Assembly (NCBI GenBank): GCA_009840385.1
Contig: VXNX01000001.1
Span: 62,001 to 126,000 of the forward strand
DNA from: Candidatus Dadabacteria bacterium
GTDB lineage: Bacteria > Desulfobacterota_D > UBA1144 > Nemesobacterales > Nemesobacteraceae
Length of the DNA stretch: 64,000 nucleotides
Direction: 5' to 3'
Shown: positions 27,178 through 36,437 of the stretch, piece by piece
Numbering within the stretch: position 1 is the first letter of the stretch
Layout of the letters: every line of letters starts with the position of its first letter
The notes under the pieces: generated by a model
What the model was told of the DNA's origin: nothing
Seen by the model: only the letters and a program-made list of their open reading frames with translations
Database searches by the model: none
Position numbers and translations under genes: made by a program

Positions 27178-28203
27178 ATGTCACAGGATACAGAAAGAAC
27201 CGTTTCGCCGGAATACACGGAAACAGATGAACTCACGGATATGAATCTCCGTCCCGCCTTTCTTCGGGACTTTATCGGACAGCCGAGCGTAAAGGAACAG
27301 GTCGACATATTCATCGGCGCCGCAAAGGCAAGAGGTGAGGCCCTTGACCACGTACTTCTCTCCGGTCCCCCCGGACTTGGAAAGACGACCCTCGCGCACA
27401 TATTTGCAAACGAATTGGGCGTAGGTCTTCACCTTACCTCGGGTCCGGTTCTCGAAAGAACAGGAGATCTCGCATCCATGCTCACCAATCTCGGCGAGAA
27501 AGACGTGCTTTTCGTTGACGAGATACACAGGATAAACAGGGTCGTCGAGGAATATCTCTATTCAGCAATGGAGGATTTCACAATCGACCTCATGATAGGA
27601 GAAGGTCCGACGGCAAGATCCGTGAAAATAAACCTGAACAGGTTTACGCTCATAGGAGCGACCACCAGGACGGGACTTCTCACCTCCCCGTTTCGCTCCC
27701 GCTTCGGAGTCGAACTAAGGCTCGATTACTACAGCAGCGAAGAACTTTCAAGAATAGTGAAAAGATCCTCCGGGATTCTGGGAGTCGAGATAACGGACGA
27801 AGGCGCCCGCGAGATGACCTCGAGAGCAAGAGGCACCCCCAGGATAGCCAATAGGCTTCTTAAGAGGATTAGGGATTACACCCAGATGAAATCGGACGGG
27901 CGGATAACCGAACCCGTGGTTCGGGACGCGCTTTCGATGCTTGAGATCGATTCAATGGGTCTTGACAACCTCGACAGGGCCATACTCACCGCCATAATCG
28001 AAAAATTTGGAGGCGGTCCGGTAGGAATAGACACCATCTCGGCCGCGGTAAGCGAAGATAAAGACACAATAGAAAACGTCTACGAACCCTTCCTTATAAG
28101 AGAGGGGCTCGTGGAAAAAACTCCCAGGGGAAGAAAAGCTACCCAGCTTGCCTACAGGCACCTCGGACTTACCCCGAGCCAGGGTCAGCCGAAACTTCTC
28201 TGA
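27178..28203 (+). CDS. ruvB: Holliday junction branch migration ATPase RuvB
   Basis: RuvB is the AAA+ motor of branch migration. The 341-residue protein has [12 protein letters not shown], Walker [10 protein letters not shown] at residues 63-71, Walker [11 protein letters not shown] near residue 112, the RuvB beta-hairpin region with [13 protein letters not shown], sensor [12 protein letters not shown] and a C-terminal winged helix ([20 protein letters not shown]). It begins directly after the ruvA stop and ends the yebC-ruvCAB operon. Confidence 0.97.
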   Translation: MSQDTERTVSPEYTETDELTDMNLRPAFLRDFIGQPSVKEQVDIFIGAAKARGEALDHVLLSGPPGLGKTTLAHIFANELGVGLHLTSGPVLERTGDLASMLTNLGEKDVLFVDEIHRINRVVEEYLYSAMEDFTIDLMIGEGPTARSVKINLNRFTLIGATTRTGLLTSPFRSRFGVELRLDYYSSEELSRIVKRSSGILGVEITDEGAREMTSRARGTPRIANRLLKRIRDYTQMKSDGRITEPVVRDALSMLEIDSMGLDNLDRAILTAIIEKFGGGPVGIDTISAAVSEDKDTIENVYEPFLIREGLVEKTPRGRKATQLAYRHLGLTPSQGQPKLL

Positions 28204-28223
28204 TCCGCACGGAAATCAGAAGA

Positions 28224-28673
28224 TCATCGATTAAGCGGGATTTCCCTTATGAACTCATCCCAGTGGTTCCCGGAAATGGCGTCTATTATCTTCCTGGGAT
28301 CCTTATACCCCGACTCCCCTGGAAACAGCTTTCTGTATACCTCGTCTCTTATCTCAAGCCACCTGTCTATCGCCGCGTAGTTTTTGAATTTAACCACGGT
28401 CTTGTAGGTCCAGAGCGGCTTTACGGTATGTATTCTCTGTGAATACATCCTGTAATCGTCAACAGTAATACCCATCTTCTTCATTTCCTGCCAGAAAGGA
28501 AAAAGACGCGTTTTGTACACCCTGAGAAATTCCTCGCGGTTCTCGGGCGCCACGGTATAGAAGCTTTCTTCCACCACGATCGTGTACCTGTCTTCCTCCG
28601 CATGAACCGCCGAGGCGGTCGCAAGAAAAAGAATTAGGATGAAAACGGCCGGGAAACAATATTTTCTTGACAC
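28224..28673 (-). CDS. Secreted protein of unknown function
   Basis: I do not recognise this 149-residue protein. Starting at the GTG at 28671-28673, it has a clear signal peptide (basic SRKY, hydrophobic PAVFILILFLATASA, then VHAEED, cleavage after AVHA). The mature part is about 125 residues, mixed alpha/beta, rich in aromatic and charged residues (REEFLRVYKTRLFPFWQEMKK, WTYKTVVKFKNYAAIDRW). The alternation suggests a ferredoxin-like alpha/beta domain of the NIPSNAP/EthD type, but this is only a structural guess. GGAGG lies seven bases before the GTG, which favours it over a longer reading starting 40 codons upstream. It is a lone gene convergent with ruvB. Confidence 0.7.
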   Translation of the reverse strand: MSRKYCFPAVFILILFLATASAVHAEEDRYTIVVEESFYTVAPENREEFLRVYKTRLFPFWQEMKKMGITVDDYRMYSQRIHTVKPLWTYKTVVKFKNYAAIDRWLEIRDEVYRKLFPGESGYKDPRKIIDAISGNHWDEFIREIPLNR

Positions 28674-28776
28674 CTTGATTCCTCCATTAAGCGCAGTAGT
28701 GACGGATGTTCGCGAACTTGACTCTGTTTTCCAATTGTACCTGACAGTAAAGGGATGTTTAATTTCCCAAAATGGG

Positions 28777-28782
28777 TATAAT
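28777..28782 (+). promoter_or_regulatory. Possible -10 element of the tolQRA transcript
   Basis: A perfect TATAAT lies about 145 bases before tolQ. There is no good -35 at 16-18 bases. It is the best promoter candidate in this gap. Confidence 0.35.
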
Positions 28783-28928
28783 TTTAAGATCAAGATTTTC
28801 CGTCCGATTTTTATTGGCGGTTATCTTTTCGCTCGGCATTGGGTTATCCGACCACTTGTCGCCCGCGACATGACTTGAAAGATTTACCGACGGAACTGGA
28901 GCATTCGAATTTCGCTTAAGCCCCTCTA

Positions 28929-29645
28929 ATGAATTTGTTCGCAGAAGGAACAAACAACATATTAATGCTGCTTGTAAGCACCGGACCCGTGGTCAAGGCC
29001 GTGCTTTTGCTTTTAATCTTCATGTCCGTTTTTTCCTGGGCGATTATCTACACGAAATTTCGTCTTCTAAGAAGTTCTTCCAAGAAATCAGTTGCGTTTC
29101 TCAACCTCTATCATTCAAACGAGGACATGAGGGCGCTTCTTTCCTTCTCGGAGAAAGTCGGTGGTCCCGTTGCCGAACTGTTTAGGGCGGGCTACGCGGA
29201 AGTGGTGAAAACAGAAAAGAAGAAAAGCCGGGACGAACACGACTCACAGCAAAATGGAGACATGTCTTCTCGCGCCGAATCCGTGGACCTAGTGGAAAGA
29301 GCTCTTAACAGAGCGATGACCGCTGAGGCTTCGAAGCTCGAGAAATCCCTGGTCTTTCTTGCCACCACTGGCAGTTCCGCCCCGTTCATAGGACTGTTCG
29401 GAACCGTTTGGGGTATTATGAATTCCTTCATAGGGCTCGCGGGAAGTAAAGGGGTTCCCTCGCTCGAGGTCGTGGCTCCTGGAATCGCGGAGGCGCTTAT
29501 AGCGACCGCAATAGGTCTTGCCGCCGCTATTCCCGCCACGGTGGCCTACAATTACTTCGTCAGCCAAGTAAGAGCGATGGAAGCGGAAATGGAGAATTTC
29601 TGCGCCGGATTTCTCAACACGGCGGAGAGGTATCTAAACAGGTAG
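28929..29645 (+). CDS. tolQ: TolQ/ExbB-family proton channel protein
   Basis: This 238-residue inner-membrane protein has three predicted membrane helices (about residues 18-42, 138-158 and 172-195) with the MotA/TolQ/ExbB pattern: FLATTGSSAPFIGLFGTVWGIMNSF and IAEALIATAIGLAAAIPATVAYN. With TolR it forms the proton-driven motor of the Tol-Pal system, which supports outer-membrane constriction and integrity. TolQ is preferred to ExbB because of the following tolR- and tolA-like genes. It is 16 bases from tolR. Confidence 0.9.
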   Translation: MNLFAEGTNNILMLLVSTGPVVKAVLLLLIFMSVFSWAIIYTKFRLLRSSSKKSVAFLNLYHSNEDMRALLSFSEKVGGPVAELFRAGYAEVVKTEKKKSRDEHDSQQNGDMSSRAESVDLVERALNRAMTAEASKLEKSLVFLATTGSSAPFIGLFGTVWGIMNSFIGLAGSKGVPSLEVVAPGIAEALIATAIGLAAAIPATVAYNYFVSQVRAMEAEMENFCAGFLNTAERYLNR

Positions 29646-29661
29646 CGGGGAATTTCGCCTC

Positions 29662-30117
29662 ATGGCAGCGGGAAAATTCAATACGGGTTCGCGCAGATCG
29701 GTCCTCTCCGAGATAAACGTCACTCCCTTTGTTGACGTGATGCTGGTTCTGCTGGTCATTTTCATGGTCACCACTCCCATACTCTATCAGGGAATCAAGG
29801 TAAGCCTTCCGCAGACAGTGTCTTCTAAAATCCCCGTAAAAAACCAGAAAAGAATAACCGTAACCCTGACGGGATCCGGAAATATATTCCTCGAAGACAA
29901 AAGCTATCCACTCTCCCAGATTGGCGCCGCCCTGAGTAAACTCATGGAAGCGGAAGGAACGGCGCCCGACAGCGGGCGGGTTTTTCTAAGAGCCGATAAA
30001 TCGGTTAAATACGGATTTGTGGTAAAGGTAATAGACGAAATAAAAAAAACCGGCGTCCAAAAACTAAGCCTCGTCACGGAGTCAAAAAACATAAGGGATA
30101 AAAAAGCGGACATGTAA
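29662..30117 (+). CDS. tolR: TolR/ExbD-family protein
   Basis: This 151-residue protein has a short cytoplasmic N-terminus, one membrane helix with the proton-relay aspartate (NVTPFVDVMLVLLVIFMV, Asp25), and a periplasmic ExbD/TolR domain ending in VKVIDEIKKTGVQKLSLVTE. It pairs with the TolQ-like protein upstream. Confidence 0.92.
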   Translation: MAAGKFNTGSRRSVLSEINVTPFVDVMLVLLVIFMVTTPILYQGIKVSLPQTVSSKIPVKNQKRITVTLTGSGNIFLEDKSYPLSQIGAALSKLMEAEGTAPDSGRVFLRADKSVKYGFVVKVIDEIKKTGVQKLSLVTESKNIRDKKADM

Positions 30118-30121
30118 AAAG

Positions 30122-30997
30122 ATGAAGGGAGAAGAAAATCTATTTCGTAAAGGGCTTTTCATTTCTCTGGGTCTTCATCTACTCATAGTCTGCCTGCTTG
30201 TCTTGGGAGTGGGAGGGCATGGGGAAATCTCCCCGGAGAGTTCAATAGAAGTATCGCTTTCAACCCACACTCCACGTATTGACAAGAAAAAATCAGAGGC
30301 GAAGGCACCCAGCCGCCCAAAGAAGCCGGAAAAAAGCGTAAAGAAAAAAGCCAAAAAAGCTCCCCCGGCGCAGGTAAAAACCCCCGAGAAGAAAAAAGAA
30401 CCTCCGGCCGCACCCGTAGTGAAAAAGCAGGAGCCCCCCAAAGTTTCCCAAACGGAAACAAAAAACCCTGAGAAGAAAAAGGAGCCCGCGGTGAAGCCCA
30501 AGGAAACGGCTACCGGGAAAACCGCGGAGAAAACGGAACCCGAAACGCGGAAAGAAACTCCTACTGCCGAAGAAAGCTCCCTGGAATCGGAGAGGGAAGA
30601 GGTAATCAGGAATATAAAGAAGGAATCCGTCCTGAAAACCATCAAGAAAACAGCAGGGACATCCGGCCAGCCGGCTTCCAAAGAGGCCGGCCCGGGGCTC
30701 ATCTCGCTTGTACTTGACGTATATTACAGGACAATATCGAAACGCATACAGAAAAACCTGTTCCTGCTCCCTAACATAGACTCCAGTGTTTTCCTCGCGG
30801 CCCAGGTGAATTTTTATATGAAGGAAACCGGCGAGGTATATGATGTGGGGATAGAGAGAAGTTCCGGAAACGCGAAGTTTGATTCTTACTGCATAAAAGC
30901 CGTAAACGCCGCTTCGCCTCTTCCCGCCCCGCCAACCGAGTTGAGAGACAGGATAAAATCGGAATTCTTTATAATCTCCTGTGAGACCAAGAAGTGA
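30122..30997 (+). CDS. tolA: TolA/TonB-like energy transducer
   Basis: This 291-residue protein has one N-terminal membrane helix (about residues 12-30), a long periplasmic linker (about 45-190) dominated by Lys, Pro, Glu and Ala, and a C-terminal TonB/TolA-type domain (about 200-291) with FLAAQVNFYMKETGEVYDV and CIKAVNAASPLPAPP. The linker would span the periplasm. Order tolQ-tolR-this gene points to TolA rather than TonB, but TolA and TonB cannot be separated firmly. tolB and pal do not follow in the window. Confidence 0.82.
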   Translation: MKGEENLFRKGLFISLGLHLLIVCLLVLGVGGHGEISPESSIEVSLSTHTPRIDKKKSEAKAPSRPKKPEKSVKKKAKKAPPAQVKTPEKKKEPPAAPVVKKQEPPKVSQTETKNPEKKKEPAVKPKETATGKTAEKTEPETRKETPTAEESSLESEREEVIRNIKKESVLKTIKKTAGTSGQPASKEAGPGLISLVLDVYYRTISKRIQKNLFLLPNIDSSVFLAAQVNFYMKETGEVYDVGIERSSGNAKFDSYCIKAVNAASPLPAPPTELRDRIKSEFFIISCETKK

Positions 30998-31003
30998 ACT
31001 ATT

Positions 31004-31618
31004 ATGCGCCTGACACTGGTAAGACACGGAAAAACGGACTGGAATGAAACCGGAAGATGCCAGGGGATAAGTGACGTTCCGCTTAACTCATCCGGAATTG
31101 AGCAGGCCGAGAAACTGGCTTTCTCCCTTAAAGACGAGAGGATCGACCGCATATACTCAAGCAACCTCGTAAGGGCGAAGGTGACCGCCGAGAAAATCGC
31201 CGGGTATCACTCTATTGACGTTGATTTCAGGGATGATCTTCGGGAAATGGACCAGGGAATTCTCGAAGGACTTTATTTCTCTCACATACAGGAGAAATAT
31301 TCTCACGTGCTTGAGCACTGGCGCAACGATCCCGAAACCCTTCAGTTGCCGGGCGGAGAATCCCTAATCGGCGTTCAGCAAAGGGCCCTTGACGCCATAG
31401 CTGATATCAGAAGCCGCTTCGGGTCGCAGAACATAGTGATCGTAAGCCACAATATGGTTATAGGTACGCTGCTCTGCAGTTTTACCGGAAGCTCACTTAA
31501 GAAATTACGCGATTACATAGTGGATGAAGCCTCAAAAAGCGTCATTGAAATATACGACGACAGGTTCGTTATAATATCCCTTAACGATATTGATCACCTG
31601 CGCTCTTCCGATGAGTAA
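31004..31618 (+). CDS. Histidine phosphatase family protein (GpmB/CobC-like)
   Basis: This 204-residue protein is a branch-1 histidine phosphatase. It has the RHGKTDWN motif at residues 7-14 with the phosphate-accepting histidine, IYSSNLVRAKVTAEKIA, LREMDQGILEG with the acidic proton donor, and IVIVSHNMVIGTLL. Relatives include phosphoglycerate mutase-like GpmB and alpha-ribazole phosphatase CobC. No cobalamin genes are nearby, so the substrate is undecided. It lies six bases after the tolA-like gene and 18 before argS. Confidence 0.85.
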   Translation: MRLTLVRHGKTDWNETGRCQGISDVPLNSSGIEQAEKLAFSLKDERIDRIYSSNLVRAKVTAEKIAGYHSIDVDFRDDLREMDQGILEGLYFSHIQEKYSHVLEHWRNDPETLQLPGGESLIGVQQRALDAIADIRSRFGSQNIVIVSHNMVIGTLLCSFTGSSLKKLRDYIVDEASKSVIEIYDDRFVIISLNDIDHLRSSDE

Positions 31619-31636
31619 GTCGGGACGAGGAAGTTA

Positions 31637-33310
31637 ATGAAAGACGAAATACTGAAAGTCATAAAAGAGTCCGTGGATTTGCTTGAGTTCCCCGGAATCC
31701 CGCCGGGTGATAAGGCGGAGTTTGAGGTGTCGGTTCCGAAAAAAAAGGAATTCGGTGATTTCTCCACAAACGCGGCGCTCATCATAGGAAGTATGACGGG
31801 CGAAAATCCGCGCAAAGTCGCGCAACAGATAGTCGAGGCCATAGAGCGGAGCCAGTGCGGTTTCATAGAAAAGCTCGATATAGCAGGGCCGGGATTTATC
31901 AACTTCTTCGTTAATGAAACCCTGTTTGAATCCGCTCTTCTTGAGATCCTTCGTCTCGGTGAGCGCTACGGAGCCTCGAGAGAGGGTTCCGGCCAAAAGG
32001 TAATAGTCGAGTTCGTAAGCGCCAATCCCACGGGCTACCTTCATTTCGGTCACGCGCGAAATGCTGTTGTCGGAGATTCTGTGTGCAGGATACTTTCCTT
32101 TTGCGGATACGAGGTAACAAGAGAGTTTTACGTAAACGACGCAGGGAGGCAGATGGATATGCTCGGCGAGTCGGTGTACTCGGCTCTCGCGCGATTATTC
32201 GGACTCGCAAGGGAAATTCCTGAAGACGGTTATCGCGGTGAGTACGTATCCCAGCTTGCCGAAGAGATAAAGGTATCGGACAAATGTCCGCAGGTACCTG
32301 GGGATGAGTCGGTGGCCATCGAGTTCTGTAAAGAATTTGCCTACTCAAAACTGCTTGAGGAAATAAAAACGGACCTTCTTGACCTGAGAGTGGATTTTGA
32401 CAACTGGTACAGCGAGAGGGCCAAAATACACGGTCACGGTTCGGAAGAGGGAAAAATCGACAAGATTCTTGTCAGGCTCCGGGAACTTGACGTAGTTGAG
32501 GAAAAAGAGGATGCGCTCTGGTTCAAGGCATCCCTCTACGGGGACGGTAAGGACTGGGTAATAATAAAAAAAGACGGTGCTCCGACCTACTTTCTCTCCG
32601 ATATAGCCTATCACGCGGATAAATATTCAAGGGGATTTTCCAAGCTTATAAACGTCTGGGGAGCCGACCACCACAGTCACGTCTCGCGCCTTAAGTCATC
32701 CATGAAGGCCCTCGGTCTGGACGAATCCTCTCTGCACGTGCTTCTCATGCAGTTTGTCAGACTCGTGAGGGACGGAGTGGAAGTCCCGATGTCGAAAAGA
32801 GCCGGAGATTTCGTCACGCTTCGCGAAGTGCTGCGAGAAGTCGGGTGTGACGCCACTAGATTCTTTTTGCTGATGAGAAGTTCGGACAGCCACCTTGATT
32901 TTGATCTTTCCTTGGCGAAAAAGGAATCGAGCGAAAATCCCGTTTACTACGTTCAGTACGCAAACGCTAGAATCTCAAGCCTGATGAGAAACTCGGCAGA
33001 AGCTCAAGTGAGCGCTTCTGAGGAACATCTTGACCTTCTTTCAGACGATGAGGAACGAAACATCGTGAAGATACTTCTCAGGTTTCCCGAGGTAGTAAGC
33101 TCGGCAGCTGATTCTCTTTCTCCTCACAAAGTAGTCTATTATCTCCAGGAATTGGCAGCTGAGTTTCATTTTTATTACAATAAAACGAGGATACTGGATT
33201 CAGAGAATGCCGATACGGCTTCCGCGAGGCTTTATCTGGCTCGCTGCGTACAGGTAGTTATAGAAAACGGTCTCGGGCTTTTAGGAATAAGCGCCCCCCG
33301 AAGCATGTAA
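31637..33310 (+). CDS. argS: Arginyl-tRNA synthetase
   Basis: ArgS charges tRNA-Arg. The 557-residue class I enzyme has an N-terminal Add-1 domain, ANPTGYLHFGHARNAVVGD with the HIGH-type motif near residue 136, the degenerate KMSKS-type MSKRAGDFVTL near residue 385, and the C-terminal DALR anticodon-binding domain (VYYVQYANARISSLMRN, AEFHFYYNKTRIL). It is four bases from the SPOR-domain gene. Confidence 0.96.
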   Translation: MKDEILKVIKESVDLLEFPGIPPGDKAEFEVSVPKKKEFGDFSTNAALIIGSMTGENPRKVAQQIVEAIERSQCGFIEKLDIAGPGFINFFVNETLFESALLEILRLGERYGASREGSGQKVIVEFVSANPTGYLHFGHARNAVVGDSVCRILSFCGYEVTREFYVNDAGRQMDMLGESVYSALARLFGLAREIPEDGYRGEYVSQLAEEIKVSDKCPQVPGDESVAIEFCKEFAYSKLLEEIKTDLLDLRVDFDNWYSERAKIHGHGSEEGKIDKILVRLRELDVVEEKEDALWFKASLYGDGKDWVIIKKDGAPTYFLSDIAYHADKYSRGFSKLINVWGADHHSHVSRLKSSMKALGLDESSLHVLLMQFVRLVRDGVEVPMSKRAGDFVTLREVLREVGCDATRFFLLMRSSDSHLDFDLSLAKKESSENPVYYVQYANARISSLMRNSAEAQVSASEEHLDLLSDDEERNIVKILLRFPEVVSSAADSLSPHKVVYYLQELAAEFHFYYNKTRILDSENADTASARLYLARCVQVVIENGLGLLGISAPRSM

Positions 33311-33313
33311 GAA

Positions 33314-33835
33314 ATGGCTGAAGAAAAAAAAGAAAAAGATCCCCGGGTACTGCGCCTGTCTCTGGTTTTTCTCGTTGTCTTTACAATGGTGTTTTCTCTG
33401 GGAGTCGTAGTAGGGAAGAAGTTCATACCCCCAGACGGGCCGGTTTCGGCGGAGAAATCTCCCGGCCTGCTGGAAAAGCTGTTTTCGTTCGGGTCGCGAA
33501 TGAAACTTCCAAGCGGCGGAACGGGGAAACCGGACGATTCCTCGAAAAAAACACCCACCCGCGATGAGTACCTATCGGCGATGATCAATCCCGACCATAA
33601 ATACACCATTCAGGTCAGTTCCTTCCTGAGCAAGAAAGTTGCCAATCGATCCGTGAGGTTCTACAAGGACAAAGGGTATCCGGCCTTTGTAAGAGAATAT
33701 TCGCCTTCTGAAATCACCACCTTCTACAGAGTAAGGATAGGAAGCTTTCAATCCAAGGAGGAGGCACAGGAATTCGGCAACGAGATAAAGGAGAAGGAAA
33801 GAGACTTCAAGTTCTACGTAACCATTAACGACTGA
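33314..33835 (+). CDS. SPOR-domain protein
   Basis: This 173-residue protein has a charged cytoplasmic tail, one membrane helix (about residues 14-34), a linker, and a C-terminal SPOR domain (about 93-171) with YTIQVSSFLSKKVANRSV and YRVRIGSFQSKEEAQEF. SPOR domains bind denuded septal glycan, so it probably localises to the division site. A SPOR gene after argS is frequent in deltaproteobacteria-like genomes. Confidence 0.85.
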   Translation: MAEEKKEKDPRVLRLSLVFLVVFTMVFSLGVVVGKKFIPPDGPVSAEKSPGLLEKLFSFGSRMKLPSGGTGKPDDSSKKTPTRDEYLSAMINPDHKYTIQVSSFLSKKVANRSVRFYKDKGYPAFVREYSPSEITTFYRVRIGSFQSKEEAQEFGNEIKEKERDFKFYVTIND

Positions 33836-33909
33836 ACTGCGTAGCACAGCCGTATACCGCCTGCCCACAGATAGACTACAGGGGAAATTACAGGGTATTA
33901 TTTGTCTCC

Positions 33910-34650
33910 ATGGAAAACGAATGGACATCGTCTAACTCCGAGGAAACTGACGAGAGATCGAAAACAGGAAGAAAACCGGAGTCTTCCAAGCTTCTCACGG
34001 GCGGGGTCAAGTCCTGGTGGGTCCTTCTAATGAGCCCCATAGAGGACTTTCTTATAGAAAGAGAATTCCGCCCCAACGTACTCACTATCACCACGCTGGT
34101 AGTTTCCGCCCTTGCTGGTTACTTTTTCCATCTGGGTATGATTTTCGTAGCCGGGGTGCTGCTGCTGGCCGGCTCGACTTTTGACATTTTCGACGGCAGA
34201 GTAGCGCGGGCGCAAGGTCTCAATTCACCCAAGGGAGCTTTCTTTGACTCCTGCGTGGACAGGTACTCAGAAGTTCTCATCTACTTGGGCCTTCTAAGCT
34301 TTTTCAGAGACACTTTCTTTGTTTACATCGTTTTCCTGATAGCCTGCTGTTCCATGATGGTCAGTTACACAAAAGCCAGGGCAGAAGGGCTCGGAATTGA
34401 ATGCGAGGTAGGAATAATGCAGAGAACTGAGAGGATAGTCTATCTAGGGGTTCTCGCGGCGTTTAACTTCCTTGGCAACATAGTTACTTTCTTTCTAGGG
34501 TTAGGAAACAGGAATTACCTGCTGAAACTCTCTATCATCATCCTCTGCATCTTTTCCTTTTACACTTCGATACAGAGAATGACTCATGTAATGAAGAAGA
34601 TGGAGGAAGCCGGGAACGGCGGGACGGACGGAACCGGAGCAGTAGGTTAA
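33910..34650 (+). CDS. CDP-alcohol phosphatidyltransferase
   Basis: This 246-residue integral membrane enzyme carries the complete family signature D-x2-DG-x2-AR-x8-G-x3-D-x3-D, seen as DIFDGRVAR then GAFFDSCVD at about residues 91-116. It transfers a phosphatidyl group from CDP-diacylglycerol to an alcohol acceptor. The motif [17 protein letters not shown] with MQRTERI resembles the inositol-phosphate or glycerol-phosphate branches rather than serine transferases, but the acceptor cannot be set. An N-terminal soluble stretch of about 40 residues precedes the membrane part. Its last four bases overlap the convergent rplS. Confidence 0.88.
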   Translation: MENEWTSSNSEETDERSKTGRKPESSKLLTGGVKSWWVLLMSPIEDFLIEREFRPNVLTITTLVVSALAGYFFHLGMIFVAGVLLLAGSTFDIFDGRVARAQGLNSPKGAFFDSCVDRYSEVLIYLGLLSFFRDTFFVYIVFLIACCSMMVSYTKARAEGLGIECEVGIMQRTERIVYLGVLAAFNFLGNIVTFFLGLGNRNYLLKLSIIILCIFSFYTSIQRMTHVMKKMEEAGNGGTDGTGAVG

Positions 34651-34991
34651 GAGCTTCTCTCCCTTATTCTGCTAGCTTTCTTTGAAAGGCCTCTTAGGTA
34701 GTAAAGCTTGGCTCTTCTCACTCGGCCTTTTCTTTTTACCTCTATTTTCCCTATAAGAGGGGAATGCAAGGGGAAGATCCTTTCAACGCCGATACCGTAG
34801 GAAACCTTTCTTACCGTGAAAGTCTCTCTGAAGCCCGAGCCTTTTTTGGCTATCACGGTACCTTCAAAAACCTGGATCCTTCTCCTCTCGCCTTCCTTAA
34901 TGTTGTAGTGGACCGATACAGTGTCTCCGGCACGAAACTCCGGCAGGTCGGTTCTGAGATGCTTTTTTTCAACTTCTGCTATGATTCCCAT
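34647..34991 (-). CDS. rplS: Ribosomal protein bL19
   Basis: bL19 sits at the subunit interface of the ribosome. The 114-residue protein has the family pattern [44 protein letters not shown] and [11 protein letters not shown]. An AAGGAAG ribosome site precedes the ATG. It is the last gene of the ffh-rpsP-khpA-rimM-trmD-rplS set but has its own promoter. The 3' end overlaps the convergent phosphatidyltransferase gene by four bases. Confidence 0.97.
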   Translation of the reverse strand: MGIIAEVEKKHLRTDLPEFRAGDTVSVHYNIKEGERRRIQVFEGTVIAKKGSGFRETFTVRKVSYGIGVERIFPLHSPLIGKIEVKRKGRVRRAKLYYLRGLSKKASRIRERSS

Positions 34992-35020
34992 TTCTTAATC
35001 TTCCTTTTCGCGGGATGTTG

Positions 35021-35049
35021 AATATACAGAACCTCTCGGATGTTGTCAA
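35021..35049 (-). promoter_or_regulatory. Strong sigma70 promoter of rplS
   Basis: On the minus strand a perfect TTGACA (complement 35044-35049) and TATATT (complement 35021-35026) are exactly 17 bases apart. Transcription would start near 35014, giving a leader of about 23 bases. It lies in the 132-base gap between trmD and rplS. Confidence 0.7.
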
Positions 35050-35123
35050 AATATTAAAGGGGCTTTTTCCTCGGCTAACCAAAAAGGTTTTCTGAAACGT
35101 CTATCCCACCCGGTCTGAGTAGA

Positions 35124-36422
35124 TTAGGCTCCGCAGGAAAGCAGCCTGTCAAGCACTATGGCGGCCGCGCTTCTTACCGAAAGATGGTTAAATTCGCTGT
35201 AACCGCTTATGGGCCTAAGGACGTAGTCGGCCGCTTTTATCGTCTCAAGGGTGAGTCCCGATCCCGTACCGAAAAGAATCAGAAACGGTTCTTCATTTTC
35301 GAATATTTTCTCCCGAAGAGTCCGGTAGCCCGTCATGTCGTCTGAAAAGCGGGCGTCTGTGGCTACGATCTTTGGTTTTTTCCCCTCTATTTCCTCTATT
35401 TGCCCTACGGCCTCCTCGATCGTGCTTATTACGCTTATAATGCCGAAGGCCTTGCTTTTAGTCTCGTTAAAATTCTTTCCCTCTCCCTCAATCCAGTGAT
35501 CAACGAGCCTCCCAGCGAGGCGGCGCTGCTCCTCCACGGGGTTTATCAGATAGAACTTTCTCACCCCGTAGGTGGTGGCGTCCCTAGATATGTCGTGCGC
35601 GTCTATGCTTTTAAAAGCAGTTGAGACGACTTCGAGGCGGCTGTTGTACACCGGATGATGGACAAGCGCTATATAAACCTTAAAACCGGCGGCACTCTCG
35701 GCCTTAAGCTCCTTCAAAAAGGCATCTTCATCTTTGGAGAGTTGCGCGGCGTCAAGAGAAGCGGGATTTTGGATAAATGTGCTTTTTATGCTTTCCCGCC
35801 TTCTCCATTTCCTTATTTTTTCGTGGTCTCCAGAAATAAGCACCTCGGGAACCTTCTCCCCCCTGTACGTTCGCGGCTTCGTGTACTGAGGGTACTCAAG
35901 AAGCCCGTTTTTAAGAGATTCGGAGGCAAGAGACTCCGTGTTTCCGAGAACTCCAGGAAGATATCTCGATACGGCATCCACTATCAGGGAACAGGCGTAC
36001 TCTCCACCGGAATTTATATATTTCCCAGTGGATATCTTCATGTCGACATAAAGCTTGTTTATCCTGTCGTCTACCCCTTCATACCGACCGCAGAGTATTA
36101 TCAGTTGCTCAAAGCCGCAGAGTTCCTGCGCCTTGCGGTCGTTAAATTCCTCTCCTTTGGGGGTCGTGAGAATCACCGCGGAACGCAGACCTTTTTCCCT
36201 TATACTGTTGATCGCGCTTCCTATCGGCCCCGGGGTCATAAGCATTCCGCTTCCCCCTCCGTAGGGGGTGTCATCCGTTTTTCCGTGCTTGGCAGGAGAG
36301 TAAGCTCTCAGGTCGTGAACATTTATCTCAACCGTCTTGTTCTCAACCGCCCTGCTTATCACCCCGAAGGAAAAAACGGACTCGAAGAAATCCGGGAAAA
36401 TTGTCACTATGTCAAACTTCAT
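35124..36422 (-). CDS. trmD: tRNA (guanine37-N1)-methyltransferase TrmD fused to a second SPOUT methyltransferase domain
   Basis: Residues 1 to about 225 are a full TrmD: MKFDIVTIFPDFFESVFSFG at the start, DDTPYGGGSGMLM, ILCGRYEGVDDRI and the knot region with SSGGEYA-like sequence (INSGGEYACSLIVDAVSR). TrmD makes m1G37 in tRNA. Residues from about 238 to 432 form another domain (VYIALVHHPVYN, VVSTAFKSIDAHDISRDATT, IVATDARF, ILFGTGSGLT, and LRPISGYSEFNHLSVRSAAA) matching the SAM-dependent RNA methyltransferase family PF09936. In relatives I know, that protein is a separate gene next to trmD. The frame is open throughout with no internal stop. The second domain's substrate is unknown to me. Confidence 0.92.
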   Translation of the reverse strand: MKFDIVTIFPDFFESVFSFGVISRAVENKTVEINVHDLRAYSPAKHGKTDDTPYGGGSGMLMTPGPIGSAINSIREKGLRSAVILTTPKGEEFNDRKAQELCGFEQLIILCGRYEGVDDRINKLYVDMKISTGKYINSGGEYACSLIVDAVSRYLPGVLGNTESLASESLKNGLLEYPQYTKPRTYRGEKVPEVLISGDHEKIRKWRRRESIKSTFIQNPASLDAAQLSKDEDAFLKELKAESAAGFKVYIALVHHPVYNSRLEVVSTAFKSIDAHDISRDATTYGVRKFYLINPVEEQRRLAGRLVDHWIEGEGKNFNETKSKAFGIISVISTIEEAVGQIEEIEGKKPKIVATDARFSDDMTGYRTLREKIFENEEPFLILFGTGSGLTLETIKAADYVLRPISGYSEFNHLSVRSAAAIVLDRLLSCGA

Positions 36423-36437
36423 GGCAAAGTCATGGGG

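Noticed and set aside
28772-28873. A 33-residue reading frame with a hydrophobic centre upstream of tolQ
   Set aside because: It overlaps the likely -10 element and has no ribosome site; it may be chance.
30175-30702. A 175-codon minus-strand frame opposite the tolA-like gene
   Set aside because: It mirrors the Lys/Pro/Ala linker and reads as Phe/Ser/Gly-rich low complexity.
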